From contig JBKHJA010000062.1 in assembly GCA_046538375.1 (NCBI GenBank), forward strand, positions 1 to 15,116: a stretch of 15,116 nt of DNA, written 5' to 3'. The stretch's first letter is position 1, and every line of letters starts with the position of its first letter. A program made the position numbers and the translations under genes. Shown here one piece after another: positions 1-6,266 of this stretch. Source of the stretch: JBKHJA01 sp046538375 (GTDB lineage: Bacteria; Acidobacteriota; Aminicenantia; Aminicenantales; Aminicenantaceae). Below the pieces are notes generated by a model. The model made no database searches. It saw nothing but the letters and a program-made list of their open reading frames with translations, and was not told the origin of the DNA.

Positions 1-101
1 GGAACGGCGTGAAAAACCTGGACGGGAGCGAAGCCATTCCCAAATACATATTCTTGGTATCTCACCCCGGAAAAAAAGATGCTTATGGTTCTTACCTTTG
101 A
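1..101 (+). CDS. 3' end of an unidentified gene (partial)
   Basis: An open frame enters from the left edge (codons in phase with base 3) and ends at a TGA at 99-101. It encodes about 32 residues and ends in FLVSHPGKKDAYGSYL. The residue mix looks like a real protein C-terminus: hydrophobic strand IFLV, Gly/Lys turn, aromatic end. The other two frames either stop at once or give Arg/Lys-rich sequence. It is too short to assign a family. The promoter of the next gene starts directly after the stop, so this gene probably ends its own transcription unit, although no terminator hairpin is visible. Confidence 0.45.
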   Translation, partial: NGVKNLDGSEAIPKYIFLVSHPGKKDAYGSYL

Positions 102-102
102 A

Positions 103-131
103 TTGAAAAGCTAGAAAATTTGTGGTAATTA
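103..131 (+). promoter_or_regulatory. Candidate sigma-70-type promoter of the amidase-nadE-rsmI operon
   Basis: The -35 is TTGAAA (103-108). A 17-base spacer leads to the -10 TAATTA (126-131), preceded by TGG, which fits an extended -10. Transcription would begin near 138, next to the ATG at 139. No Shine-Dalgarno sequence is visible before that ATG, so the mRNA may be leaderless. Confidence 0.45.
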
Positions 132-138
132 TTCAACC

Positions 139-987
139 ATGAAGGTGGCGCTAGCTCAAATTTCTCCCCATCTGGGAAATCTTGAAAAAAACTTTGATCT
201 CCACTTCCGCTCCATCACCAGAGCAAAAAAGGAAAAGGCTGATCTTTTGATTTTCCCCGAACTCAGCCTGACCGGATATACGCTTAAAGACCTGGTGGAA
301 CAGGTGGCCCTGCGTCCTGAGGAACATCCATTCTTTTCTGAGCTCAAATCTCTGAGCCGCGATTTGTCACTGGTGGTCGGTTTTGTGGAAGAAAAACAAA
401 AAGGTCTTTTCTACAATTCAGCCGCTTTTCTGGCCCAAGGAAAGATTCTTCATATTCACCGGAAAGTGTTCCCACCTACTTACGGAATGTTTGAGGAAAT
501 GAAATTTTTTGCTGTGGGAAGAAGCTTCAAAGCCTTTTCCTCTCCTTACGGAAAAACGGGAATGTTGATCTGTTACGATTTTCTCCACTACGGAGCCAGC
601 TATCTTCTCTTCGTGGGCGGCTCAGAAATCATCATCGTCATCAGTGCTGCGCCTGGCCGGGGAGTCTCGGATAAGCAAACATACCAGAGCAGCCGGATGT
701 GGGAGCTGATGGGTGAAGCCATTTCCCATTTCTCCTCTGCTTTCCTGATCTACTGCAACAGGGTGGGCTTTGAAGATGGAAAACAATTTGCCGGTGGTTC
801 GTTCATCTTCAATCCCATGGGAAAGCTTATTGCCAGGGGAGCCCACCTGGATGAAGATTTTATCATACAAAAAATCGACCTGGATGAAATCGGAAAAGCA
901 CGCAGGAAAAGGCCGTATGTAAGGGACGAAAGGCCGGAAATCATCCTTCACTCCCTCCAGAGGATAATCAGCCATGATGAAGATTAA
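139..987 (+). CDS. Carbon-nitrogen hydrolase (nitrilase fold), probable glutaminase partner of NAD+ synthase
   Basis: This 282-residue protein is a nitrilase-superfamily amidase with all three catalytic residues visible. Glu41 is in FPELSLTGY, Lys109 in HRKVFPPTYG and Cys145 in LICYDF. The stretch PTYGMFEEMKFF (about 113-124) resembles the YGVFDExRYF segment of the glutaminase domain of glutamine-dependent NAD+ synthetases. The following gene is the synthase domain itself and overlaps it by 14 bases. Inference: it hydrolyses glutamine, or a related amide, to give ammonia to NadE, as a split version of the usual fused enzyme. Other nitrilase-superfamily amidase activities, such as omega-amidase or carbamoylputrescine amidase, cannot be excluded from sequence. 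No signal peptide is seen, so it is cytoplasmic. The start is the ATG at the conserved MKVALAQ opening; it has no clear ribosome-binding site. Confidence 0.85.
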   Translation: MKVALAQISPHLGNLEKNFDLHFRSITRAKKEKADLLIFPELSLTGYTLKDLVEQVALRPEEHPFFSELKSLSRDLSLVVGFVEEKQKGLFYNSAAFLAQGKILHIHRKVFPPTYGMFEEMKFFAVGRSFKAFSSPYGKTGMLICYDFLHYGASYLLFVGGSEIIIVISAAPGRGVSDKQTYQSSRMWELMGEAISHFSSAFLIYCNRVGFEDGKQFAGGSFIFNPMGKLIARGAHLDEDFIIQKIDLDEIGKARRKRPYVRDERPEIILHSLQRIISHDED

Positions 988-1789
988 CGGCCCTTTTGTG
1001 GAAAAAATTCTCACCTCTTTCATCAAACAGGAATTAGGCAAGTTCAATTTTAAAAAAGGAATTCTTGGACTCTCGGGAGGCCTTGATTCATCTGTGTGCG
1101 CCTGTCTGGCAGCCAGGGCCCTGGGGCCTCCAAATGTGCTGGCTCTTATCATGCCTTACGGAGAATCCTTCACCGCTGATGTCAAGGATGCCCAAAAAAT
1201 GGCTGGTTTCTTGGATATTCAATCAAAAATAATCGATCTCTCTCCCATGGTTGATGCCTATTTTTCAAAATACCCCACTTCGAGCAGAATCCTCAAAGGG
1301 AACAAGATGGCCAGAGAGAGGATGTCCATCCTTTACGACTTTTCTGCTCGAGAAAAAGCCATGATCTTGGGGACCAGCAACAAAACAGAGCTGCTCCTGG
1401 GCTACGGAACCATCCATGGAGATATGGCCTGCGGCATAAATCCCCTTGGGGATCTGTATAAAACTCAAATCAGGGAGCTGGCTGTCCACCTGGGCATCCC
1501 TGATAAAATTCTGAAAAAAACACCCTCGGCTGGACTGTGGGCAGGGCAGACAGATGAGGAAGAACTGGGATTGAATTATGAAAAAATGGATAAAATTCTT
1601 TTCCTGCTGGTTGATCAGCGGCATTCCAAAAAGGAAGTGATGGCCTCTGGTTTTAAAAAAGAAGAAGTCGGAAAAATCATAGATTTGATCAAAAGCTCTG
1701 AATTCAAAAGGAAACTTCCTCCTGTAGCCAAACTCTCCCAGAGAACAGTGGGGCATGACTTTCTCTTCCCTTATGACTGGGATAAGTAG
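974..1789 (+). CDS. nadE: NAD+ synthase (NH3-dependent-type, NadE)
   Basis: This 271-residue protein catalyses ATP-dependent amidation of nicotinate adenine dinucleotide to NAD+, the last step of NAD synthesis. It is an N-type ATP pyrophosphatase. The PP-loop SGGLDSS is at residues 34-40, GTSNKTE at 133-139, NPLGDLYKTQIR at 156-167 and TPSAGLWAGQTDEEELG at 183-199. All are standard NadE motifs. The length matches stand-alone ammonia-dependent enzymes, about 270 residues, without an N-terminal glutaminase domain. That domain appears instead as the separate upstream gene, overlapping by 14 bases, which points to translational coupling. Two ATG codons are adjacent (974 and 977), so either could be used. 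nadD, the preceding step, lies in the window in another operon. Confidence 0.95.
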   Translation: MMKINGPFVEKILTSFIKQELGKFNFKKGILGLSGGLDSSVCACLAARALGPPNVLALIMPYGESFTADVKDAQKMAGFLDIQSKIIDLSPMVDAYFSKYPTSSRILKGNKMARERMSILYDFSAREKAMILGTSNKTELLLGYGTIHGDMACGINPLGDLYKTQIRELAVHLGIPDKILKKTPSAGLWAGQTDEEELGLNYEKMDKILFLLVDQRHSKKEVMASGFKKEEVGKIIDLIKSSEFKRKLPPVAKLSQRTVGHDFLFPYDWDK

Positions 1790-1794
1790 AAGCC

Positions 1795-2508
1795 ATGCTC
1801 TATCAGGGGAGAAATCAAAGATCAAAAAACCGGGGAAAGCTTTACATAGTGGCCACTCCCATCGGAAACCTGGAAGATTTGACCCTGCGGGCTTTAAAAA
1901 TCCTGAAACAGGTCCCTTTCATAGCCTGTGAAGATACCCGCCACACAAGAAAACTCCTTAACAGGTATCATCTGAAAAAAAAGCTGATAAGCTATTATCA
2001 TCCTAAAGAAACCCAAAAAGTCCCCAAAATCATTCATCTCCTCGATCAAGGCCGTGATGTGGCTCTGGTCTCTGATGCAGGGACTCCGGGAGTTTCCGAC
2101 CCAGGCTATCCTCTGATCAGGAAAGCCATAAGAGAAGGTATGGAGATTGTCCCTGTTCCCGGAGCTTCTGCTCTCACCGCCGCCCTTTCTTCCTCCGGCC
2201 TCCCCACCCACAGATTTTTGTTTATAGGATTTCCTCCTTCCAAAAAAGAAGCCACCAGGAAACTGCTCCATTCCCTGATAGAAGAAAAGGGGACCCTCAT
2301 TTTTTATCTTCCCACCCGAAAGCTTCTCCTCTTTTTAAGCCTCATCCATGAAATCATGGGAAACAGGCAGGTGGTGGTGGCTCGAGAAATGACAAAGATC
2401 CATGAAGAATTTATAAGGGGCCCGGCTCAAAAACTGAGAGAAATAATCCAAAACAGGAAGTTGAAGGGAGAAGTCACCCTCCTGGTGGAAGGCCGCCCTA
2501 AAAAATAG
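1795..2508 (+). CDS. rsmI: 16S rRNA (cytidine1402-2'-O)-methyltransferase RsmI
   Basis: This 237-residue SAM-dependent methyltransferase of the tetrapyrrole-methylase fold 2'-O-methylates C1402 of 16S rRNA in the decoding centre. Hallmarks are KLYIVATPIGNLEDLT (15-30), CEDTRHT (45-51), SDAGTPGVSDPG (93-104) and PVPGASALTAALSSSGLP (120-137). It begins 5 bases after nadE and is co-transcribed with it. The N-terminus runs about 12 residues longer than the usual start just before LYIVATPIGN, and no other start codon is available in frame. The family's usual FYESPHR-like segment reads FYLPTRKL here, a mild divergence. The C-terminus is short and ends in GRPKK. There is no obvious strong Shine-Dalgarno sequence, so it probably depends on coupling to nadE. 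Confidence 0.93.
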   Translation: MLYQGRNQRSKNRGKLYIVATPIGNLEDLTLRALKILKQVPFIACEDTRHTRKLLNRYHLKKKLISYYHPKETQKVPKIIHLLDQGRDVALVSDAGTPGVSDPGYPLIRKAIREGMEIVPVPGASALTAALSSSGLPTHRFLFIGFPPSKKEATRKLLHSLIEEKGTLIFYLPTRKLLLFLSLIHEIMGNRQVVVAREMTKIHEEFIRGPAQKLREIIQNRKLKGEVTLLVEGRPKK

Positions 2509-2559
2509 AACTTAAACCAACCGGATCGAGAAAATATCACGTTTTTTTTTACAAAATAC

Positions 2560-2588
2560 TTGACAAAAGGTCACTAATATATTATATT
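2560..2588 (+). promoter_or_regulatory. Strong sigma-70-type promoter of hsp20
   Basis: A perfect -35 TTGACA (2560-2565), a 17-base spacer and the -10 TATATT (2583-2588) sit 34 bases upstream of the start codon, after a T-run at 2542-2550. No CIRCE element (TTAGCACTC-N9-GAGTGCTAA) is present, so HrcA control is not indicated. Confidence 0.8.
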
Positions 2589-2607
2589 ATTGATGAACTC
2601 AGATTTT

Positions 2608-2616
2608 AAGGAGGTG
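2608..2616 (+). promoter_or_regulatory. Extended Shine-Dalgarno of hsp20
   Basis: AAGGAGGTG is complementary to the 3' end of 16S rRNA over nine bases, with 5 bases before the ATG at 2622. It is by far the best ribosome-binding site in the window and implies high expression of the heat-shock gene. Confidence 0.85.
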
Positions 2617-2621
2617 TTACA

Positions 2622-3098
2622 ATGGCTATCATCAGATGGGATCCATTCAGAGATCTGATCACACTGAGAGAAAAAATGAACCGGCTTTTTGAGGAAACAT
2701 TCACTTCACGCGGTGAAGAAAGAGAGTTGGTTTCCAGCACGTGGACTCCTTCGGTAGACATTTACGAAACCGATAAAGCTCTTGTTCTTTCTGCTGAGGT
2801 CCCCGGAATGGATGAAAAAGACATCGAAATCAAAATCGAGGACAACACGCTCACCTTGAAAGGTGATCGGAAATTCGAGAAAGAAACCAAAGAAGAAAAT
2901 TACCATCGGATTGAACGCGCCTACGGTTCTTTCTATCGTTCCTTTACCCTCCCTCACTATGTGGACCAAGAAAAGATCGAAGCTGAGCACGAAAACGGCG
3001 TTCTCAAAATCACCATGCCCAAGAAGTCTGAACTGCAGCACAAAAAGGTAAAAATCCTCAAGCCCACCAAAAAAGCTTCCAAAAAGTCGACAAAGTAA
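2622..3098 (+). CDS. Small heat-shock protein, Hsp20/alpha-crystallin family
   Basis: This 158-residue ATP-independent holdase binds unfolding proteins in the cytoplasm. The N-terminal arm MAIIRWDPFRDL is typical of the bacterial class. The alpha-crystallin domain spans about 42-135: WTPSVDIYET at its start, then AEVPGMDEKDIEI, and the conserved A-x3-NGVL (Ala121-Leu128) near its end. A C-terminal V-x-I (VKI, 143-145) matches the I-x-I/V motif used for oligomer assembly, and a Lys/Ser-rich tail follows. The gene is monocistronic, with a consensus promoter, an optimal ribosome-binding site and a terminator directly behind it. Confidence 0.96.
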   Translation: MAIIRWDPFRDLITLREKMNRLFEETFTSRGEERELVSSTWTPSVDIYETDKALVLSAEVPGMDEKDIEIKIEDNTLTLKGDRKFEKETKEENYHRIERAYGSFYRSFTLPHYVDQEKIEAEHENGVLKITMPKKSELQHKKVKILKPTKKASKKSTK

Positions 3099-3122
3099 GA
3101 AATCCGTCAACTGAATAACGAA

Positions 3123-3164
3123 AAAAGCGCCCTCAGGTAGGAAAAGGGGGCGCTTTTATTTTTT
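3123..3164. terminator. Bidirectional rho-independent terminator between hsp20 and comF
   Basis: The stem is AAAAGCGCCC (3123-3132) with GGGCGCTTTT (3148-3157) around a 15-base loop. On the plus strand it is followed by ATTTTTT (3158-3164). On the minus strand the same stem is followed by TTTTTT (3126-3121). It therefore fits both convergent units, the plus-strand hsp20 and the minus-strand rlmH-dksA-comF operon. Confidence 0.85.
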
Positions 3165-3222
3165 CCCTGCTGGTAAAAACGGAGCCTTCGCCCAACAGGC
3201 CATACTTACTGCAAAACACACT

Positions 3223-3966
3223 TCAGGCCTGAGCTAAAGTCAAAGCTCTGACTTCTTTTGCTCCTCCTCGCTTTAAGGCCACACTGCACTCTCCCATGGT
3301 GGCCCCTGTGGTGTAAACATCATCCACCAGAAGGACGGTTTTTCCAGCGATTTTCTCTTTTTCTCTAATACCCATGGCTCCTTTCACATTCTTCCTCCTC
3401 TCTTCTGCCAACAGGGAAGTTTGAGGGAGGGTGTTCCTGATTTTTATCAATGCCCTATGAGTACATTCTATTCCCTTCTTTTTAGCCAGCTGGTCAGCTA
3501 TAACTTCAGCCTGGTTAAAACCGCGTTCCCGCCGCCTCTTTGGATGAAGCGGCACGCTGACCACAACCTCCACTCCCTTCCACAGTTCTTCCTTTTTTCC
3601 CAAACTCCGGCAGATGAACTCTGCCAAAGCCTTCCCCAGCACTCGAAATTTCCGGTATTTATAAAGAAGAATGATGTCCTTCAGCATTCCTTCATACCGA
3701 CCGCAGGAGCGATGGACAGCAAAAGGAGGCGGATTTTCTTGGCAGCGGATGCAGAGGTGGGACTCTCCAGGGTAATAGAAAAATTGGCCGCAGCAGAGAC
3801 AGCAGGAAAGACCATGGGGCATTATGCTGCTGAGGCAGGAACCACAAACGATCTTTTCCTGAGGAAATTGGAGAAGAGAGGAACAGACAGCACAGAATGA
3901 AGGGAAAAAAATGAGTTCGGTTAATTTTGAAGTCTTCCGGACAATCCCCCGGAGGGAGGAATTCAA
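3223..3966 (-). CDS. comF: ComF family amidophosphoribosyltransferase-like protein
   Basis: I place the start at a TTG (3966-3964) that overlaps the stop of the upstream DksA-like gene as TTGA. This gives 247 residues, usual for ComF. The same frame opens further upstream to a possible start at 4068, but that would overlap the neighbour by 106 bases. The N-terminus holds a Cys-rich zinc-ribbon-like region: C25/C28, C41/C44, C55-C59 and C72/C75. The C-terminus has a type I phosphoribosyltransferase core with PLHPKRRRERGFNQAE (139-154) and the PRPP loop VLLVDDVYTTGAT (211-223). Family members are linked to DNA uptake in competent bacteria and are related to GntX. The real reaction is not settled, and no other competence gene lies here. 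It is last in the rlmH operon. Confidence 0.88.
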   Translation of the reverse strand: MNSSLRGIVRKTSKLTELIFFPSFCAVCSSLLQFPQEKIVCGSCLSSIMPHGLSCCLCCGQFFYYPGESHLCIRCQENPPPFAVHRSCGRYEGMLKDIILLYKYRKFRVLGKALAEFICRSLGKKEELWKGVEVVVSVPLHPKRRRERGFNQAEVIADQLAKKKGIECTHRALIKIRNTLPQTSLLAEERRKNVKGAMGIREKEKIAGKTVLLVDDVYTTGATMGECSVALKRGGAKEVRALTLAQA

Positions 3967-4331
3967 GAAGACTCTTCTTCTGCCTTTTGCTGACACTGAA
4001 TACAGTAGAGAGCCCAGGGTATGGCTGTCAATCTTTTCTTTCCGATCTCTCGATTGCACCTCAGACAAATGCCATATTCACAGGATTCTATCCGCTTCAA
4101 TGCTTCATCGATTTTGATCAGCTGCTGCCGCTCTGTATCCGACAGACTCAGAAGGAATTCCTTGGTGTAGGAGCTTTCTGCCTTATCGCCCACATCCTGG
4201 GCAATCTCGGGTTCGGTTTCTTTGCTTTCTGTGTACACTTCACTCAATTTATCGATGATCTCATTTTTTCTGTCCACAAGCTTCTTTTTGTAGTATTGTT
4301 TGTCTTTTTTGTTCAATCTATCCCCCCTCAC
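3963..4331 (-). CDS. DksA/TraR-family C4 zinc-finger regulator
   Basis: This is a 122-residue cytoplasmic protein. An N-terminal coiled-coil spans about 8-80 and includes the acidic tip D46-V-G-D49-K-A51, like the DxxDxA motif of DksA. A C-terminal zinc finger has Cys89-x2-Cys92-x17-Cys110-x2-Cys113. Family members enter the RNA polymerase secondary channel and modulate initiation, often with ppGpp. This one may be a DksA-like transcription factor or a paralogue of unknown target. The GTG start at 4331 overlaps the rlmH stop (GTGA). A TTG at 4316-4314 lies just after a G-rich ribosome-binding-like run and could be the true start, which would remove five residues. It couples rlmH to comF. Confidence 0.85.
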   Translation of the reverse strand: MRGDRLNKKDKQYYKKKLVDRKNEIIDKLSEVYTESKETEPEIAQDVGDKAESSYTKEFLLSLSDTERQQLIKIDEALKRIESCEYGICLRCNREIGKKRLTAIPWALYCIQCQQKAEEESS

Positions 4332-4795
4332 TTGGCATAATTTATTCCTTTCATGACGGTTAGAGACCGGTAGATCTGCTCCAGGAGAAGAAGACGAGTC
4401 AACTCGTGAGAAAAAGTCATTTTGGAAAGGGAGAGAAGAAAATCTGCCCGCTGCAGTATTCTCTCATCCAAACCAAGAAATCCTCCAGCCACAAAAGTGG
4501 TATCCTTGGCTGAATTCATAGCTCTTTTCTCCAGGAAACGGCTAAATTTCGAAGACCTCATTTCCTTGCCTCGATCAGAAAGGCAAATAATATAATCGTC
4601 CTTAAAATGTTTTTCAAGGCCTCCGGCCTCAATTTTTCTTATTTTTCTGGCAAATTTTTCATCAATTCCTTTGGCTTCTTTGGTCTCGATCACCTGGCAG
4701 CTGACCATTCGATTGATTCTTTCCAGGTAGAAATGTTGAAGGTTCTTTATCTCCTTATTCCTTGTCTTACCTGGCCATAGAACCTTAAGTCTCAT
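4328..4795 (-). CDS. rlmH: 23S rRNA (pseudouridine1915-N3)-methyltransferase RlmH
   Basis: This 155-residue SPOUT-class methyltransferase N3-methylates pseudouridine 1915 in helix 69 of 23S rRNA. Family motifs are visible: LSDRGKEMRSSKFSRFL (72-88), FVAGGFLGLDE (101-111) and the C-terminal signature LSLSKMTFSHELTRLLLLEQIYRS (about 121-144), which builds the trefoil-knot SAM site. The length matches the family norm of about 155. The usual C-terminal YH reads NYAK here. The ATG at 4795 has an AAGGTGA ribosome-binding site 7 bases upstream. A separate promoter lies about 120 bases upstream, beyond a MITE-like insertion that separates it from rsfS. Confidence 0.92.
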   Translation of the reverse strand: MRLKVLWPGKTRNKEIKNLQHFYLERINRMVSCQVIETKEAKGIDEKFARKIRKIEAGGLEKHFKDDYIICLSDRGKEMRSSKFSRFLEKRAMNSAKDTTFVAGGFLGLDERILQRADFLLSLSKMTFSHELTRLLLLEQIYRSLTVMKGINYAK

Positions 4796-4911
4796 GGTCG
4801 GTCACCTTATTCCCAGAGGTCCGGCCCGCTCATCTCCGGATAAAGGGGAGAGCTTCTGTTCAAAAACAGCCTTTGTCGTCAGAGTGCCCGTCCCTTTTTT
4901 TCTCGAAAATT
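4796..4911 (-). other. Long 5' leader of rlmH with small hairpins
   Basis: This is the predicted transcribed leader of about 115 nt. On the minus strand it has two small dyads: CTGTT-TTTG-AACAG, and TCCGG/CCGGA enclosing a purine-rich loop. It matches no riboswitch or leader class that I recognise, and no uORF stands out. It is longer than a simple ribosome-binding leader needs. Confidence 0.3.
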
Positions 4912-4917
4912 GTCAAT

Positions 4918-4946
4918 AAAATAATGACTATCACCCCAAATGTCAA
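4918..4946 (-). promoter_or_regulatory. Consensus promoter of rlmH-dksA-comF
   Basis: On the minus strand, TTGACA (4946-4941), a 17-base spacer and TATTTT (4923-4918) predict initiation near 4911. The leader would be about 115 nt before the rlmH ATG. The -35 lies only 37 bases from the inner edge of the MITE-like repeat, so these three genes need not rely on read-through from rplU. Confidence 0.75.
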
Positions 4947-4978
4947 TGTTTTTTTGAAAAAATTTTAACTGTGGGTTA

Positions 4979-5134
4979 TAAACCTGCATTATTCATAAAT
5001 TGAAGGTTTTCCCAGATGCAGTCATGAATTTCAGGGGAAATCGGGACATGAATCGAATTCTCCTGAATTCGGTATGGTGTCCCTGATTTCCTTTTTCATG
5101 GAAATCAAAAACCTATGTGAATAATGCAGGTAAA
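4979..5134. mobile_element. MITE-like palindromic element with TAAA target duplication
   Basis: The 148-bp core (4983-5130) starts with CCTGCATTATTCA and ends with its exact complement TGAATAATGCAGG. It is bracketed by a direct TAAA duplication (4979-4982 and 5131-5134). Further nested pairings make it one long imperfect hairpin: 5004-5010 with 5108-5114, 5023-5028 with 5095-5100, 5036-5048 with 5078-5091 (one bulge), and CGAATTC 5054-5060 with 5065-5071 around a TCCT loop. It has no coding capacity. This is the structure of a non-autonomous transposable element. The CC- ends and 4-bp duplication recall IS1380-type elements, but that family link is a guess. Confidence 0.8.
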
Positions 5135-5229
5135 CAAATCCTGTTCTTCAGGATATCCCCTCATCATTCCTGGATATGAATGTTCCTTTGCTGTACAGTA
5201 CAGGAAGAGGGAGATTTGAATGGAAAAGA

Positions 5230-5601
5230 TCAATAGGAAATTTTTGAGGCATCACCCCAAAATTTCTCCAGAGAATAATACTCTCTTGCTCTCTTGGAAA
5301 ACACATGGATAATGAAACTTCCGTAGTCCATCAATATCCATTCTGCGTGCTCTTTTCCTTCCACGCTCAAGGGCCTGATCCCTTCCCCTTTCAATTTCTC
5401 CTCGATGCTCTCATGGATGGCTAAATTCTGCCGGGGAGAATTCCCATGGGTTATGATGAAATAATCCGTAAATGACGATATCCCACGTAAGTCCATCACC
5501 ACAAGTTTTTCGCTCTTCTTGTCTAAACTGGCCTTCACAGAAATCTTCACCTCTCGAGGAAGACTTCGTTTAGTCAATTTTCCCTTCTTCTTTTCAGTCA
5601 T
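5230..5601 (-). CDS. rsfS: Ribosomal silencing factor RsfS (Iojap family)
   Basis: This 123-residue protein binds ribosomal protein L14 and blocks 30S-50S joining, lowering translation in starvation; it is also linked to 50S assembly. Conserved segments seen are DLRGISSFTDYFIITHGNSPRQ (37-58), EGKEHAEWILMDYGSFIIHVF (81-101) and REYYSLEKFWGDA (105-117). There is a basic N-terminal extension of about 20 residues (MTEKKKGKLTKRS). The start overlaps the end of nadD by 8 bases, so translation is probably coupled, as in the common nadD-rsfS arrangement. No clear terminator follows; the next feature downstream is the MITE-like repeat. Confidence 0.94.
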   Translation of the reverse strand: MTEKKKGKLTKRSLPREVKISVKASLDKKSEKLVVMDLRGISSFTDYFIITHGNSPRQNLAIHESIEEKLKGEGIRPLSVEGKEHAEWILMDYGSFIIHVFSKRAREYYSLEKFWGDASKISY

Positions 5602-6262
5602 TATTTTGTTGATAGAGTTTATTCTTATAAATATAAGAATCCACAGGTTCTGGGACCAGCCCTTTGATCGGATCTCCTCTTCTGGCTCTCTGGCGAATCT
5701 CAGTGGAGGAGATATCTAAGCTGTCCACAGCAAAAAGGAATATTTTATACAATGATAACATCTTCTCTTCAACGTCTTCCAATCCTGAAACTTGGTGCAT
5801 CCTTTCCCTGTATCTCCCTCCCAGTACTCTCTTAGCCTCTTCCAGACGGTACCCGGGCCGGCTGATCACCACAAAGAAACACTGATCCAGCACTTCCTGG
5901 TAATCCTTCCAGGTATCTATTTCCAAAAAAGCATCAACACCCAAGATAAAAAATATTTCACTGGAGGGAAATTGACTCTTGATTTTCTTCAAGGTGACGA
6001 TGGAATAAGATTTCCCTTTCTCTTCGATTTCTATGGAAGAGGGGACAAACTCAGAGTAAGGGGCCGCAGCCAGCTCCACCATTCTCAAGCGATGGAAAGG
6101 AGAAGCGACCTCAGCAGATTGTTTATGAGGAGGAATGTAGGAGGGAATGAAAAGAATTTTTCTCAAACAAAATTTTTTATGGACCATTCGTGCTGCCTTC
6201 ACATGGCCCTGATGAATAGGATTAAAAGTCCCTCCAAAAATCCCAATCCTGTCCTTGACCAT
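5594..6262 (-). CDS. nadD: Nicotinate-nucleotide adenylyltransferase NadD
   Basis: This 222-residue enzyme transfers AMP from ATP to nicotinate mononucleotide, making NaAD, the substrate of the NadE at 974-1789. It is a nucleotidyltransferase alpha/beta-phosphodiesterase-fold protein. The ATP-binding signature GGTFNPIHQGH is at residues 10-20, with H17-x2-H20. The substrate-contact segment IPSYIPPHKQ is at 39-48, and the C-terminal ISSTEIRQRARRG starts at residue 184. Length and motif spacing are normal. The gene begins 4 bases after the obg stop and overlaps rsfS by 8 bases, so it is embedded in the rplU operon. Confidence 0.95.
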   Translation of the reverse strand: MVKDRIGIFGGTFNPIHQGHVKAARMVHKKFCLRKILFIPSYIPPHKQSAEVASPFHRLRMVELAAAPYSEFVPSSIEIEEKGKSYSIVTLKKIKSQFPSSEIFFILGVDAFLEIDTWKDYQEVLDQCFFVVISRPGYRLEEAKRVLGGRYRERMHQVSGLEDVEEKMLSLYKIFLFAVDSLDISSTEIRQRARRGDPIKGLVPEPVDSYIYKNKLYQQNND

Positions 6263-6266
6263 GGAG

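Noticed and set aside
1265..1825. 186-residue minus-strand open frame over nadE
   Set aside because: Fully antisense to nadE, His/Phe-rich, with no family resemblance.
2509..2621. CIRCE or other heat-shock operator at hsp20
   Set aside because: No TTAGCACTC inverted repeat or sigma-32-like promoter is seen; the sigma-70-type boxes explain the region.
3421..3900. 159-residue plus-strand ORF opposite comF
   Set aside because: Antisense to a clear PRTase with intact motifs; no ribosome-binding site or recognisable fold.
5191..5203. Palindrome CTGTAC-A-GTACAG downstream of rsfS, as a LexA/SOS operator
   Set aside because: The CTGT and ACAG halves are only 5 bases apart, whereas the proteobacterial LexA box needs 8. 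It also lies between the rsfS stop and the MITE-like repeat, not at a promoter.
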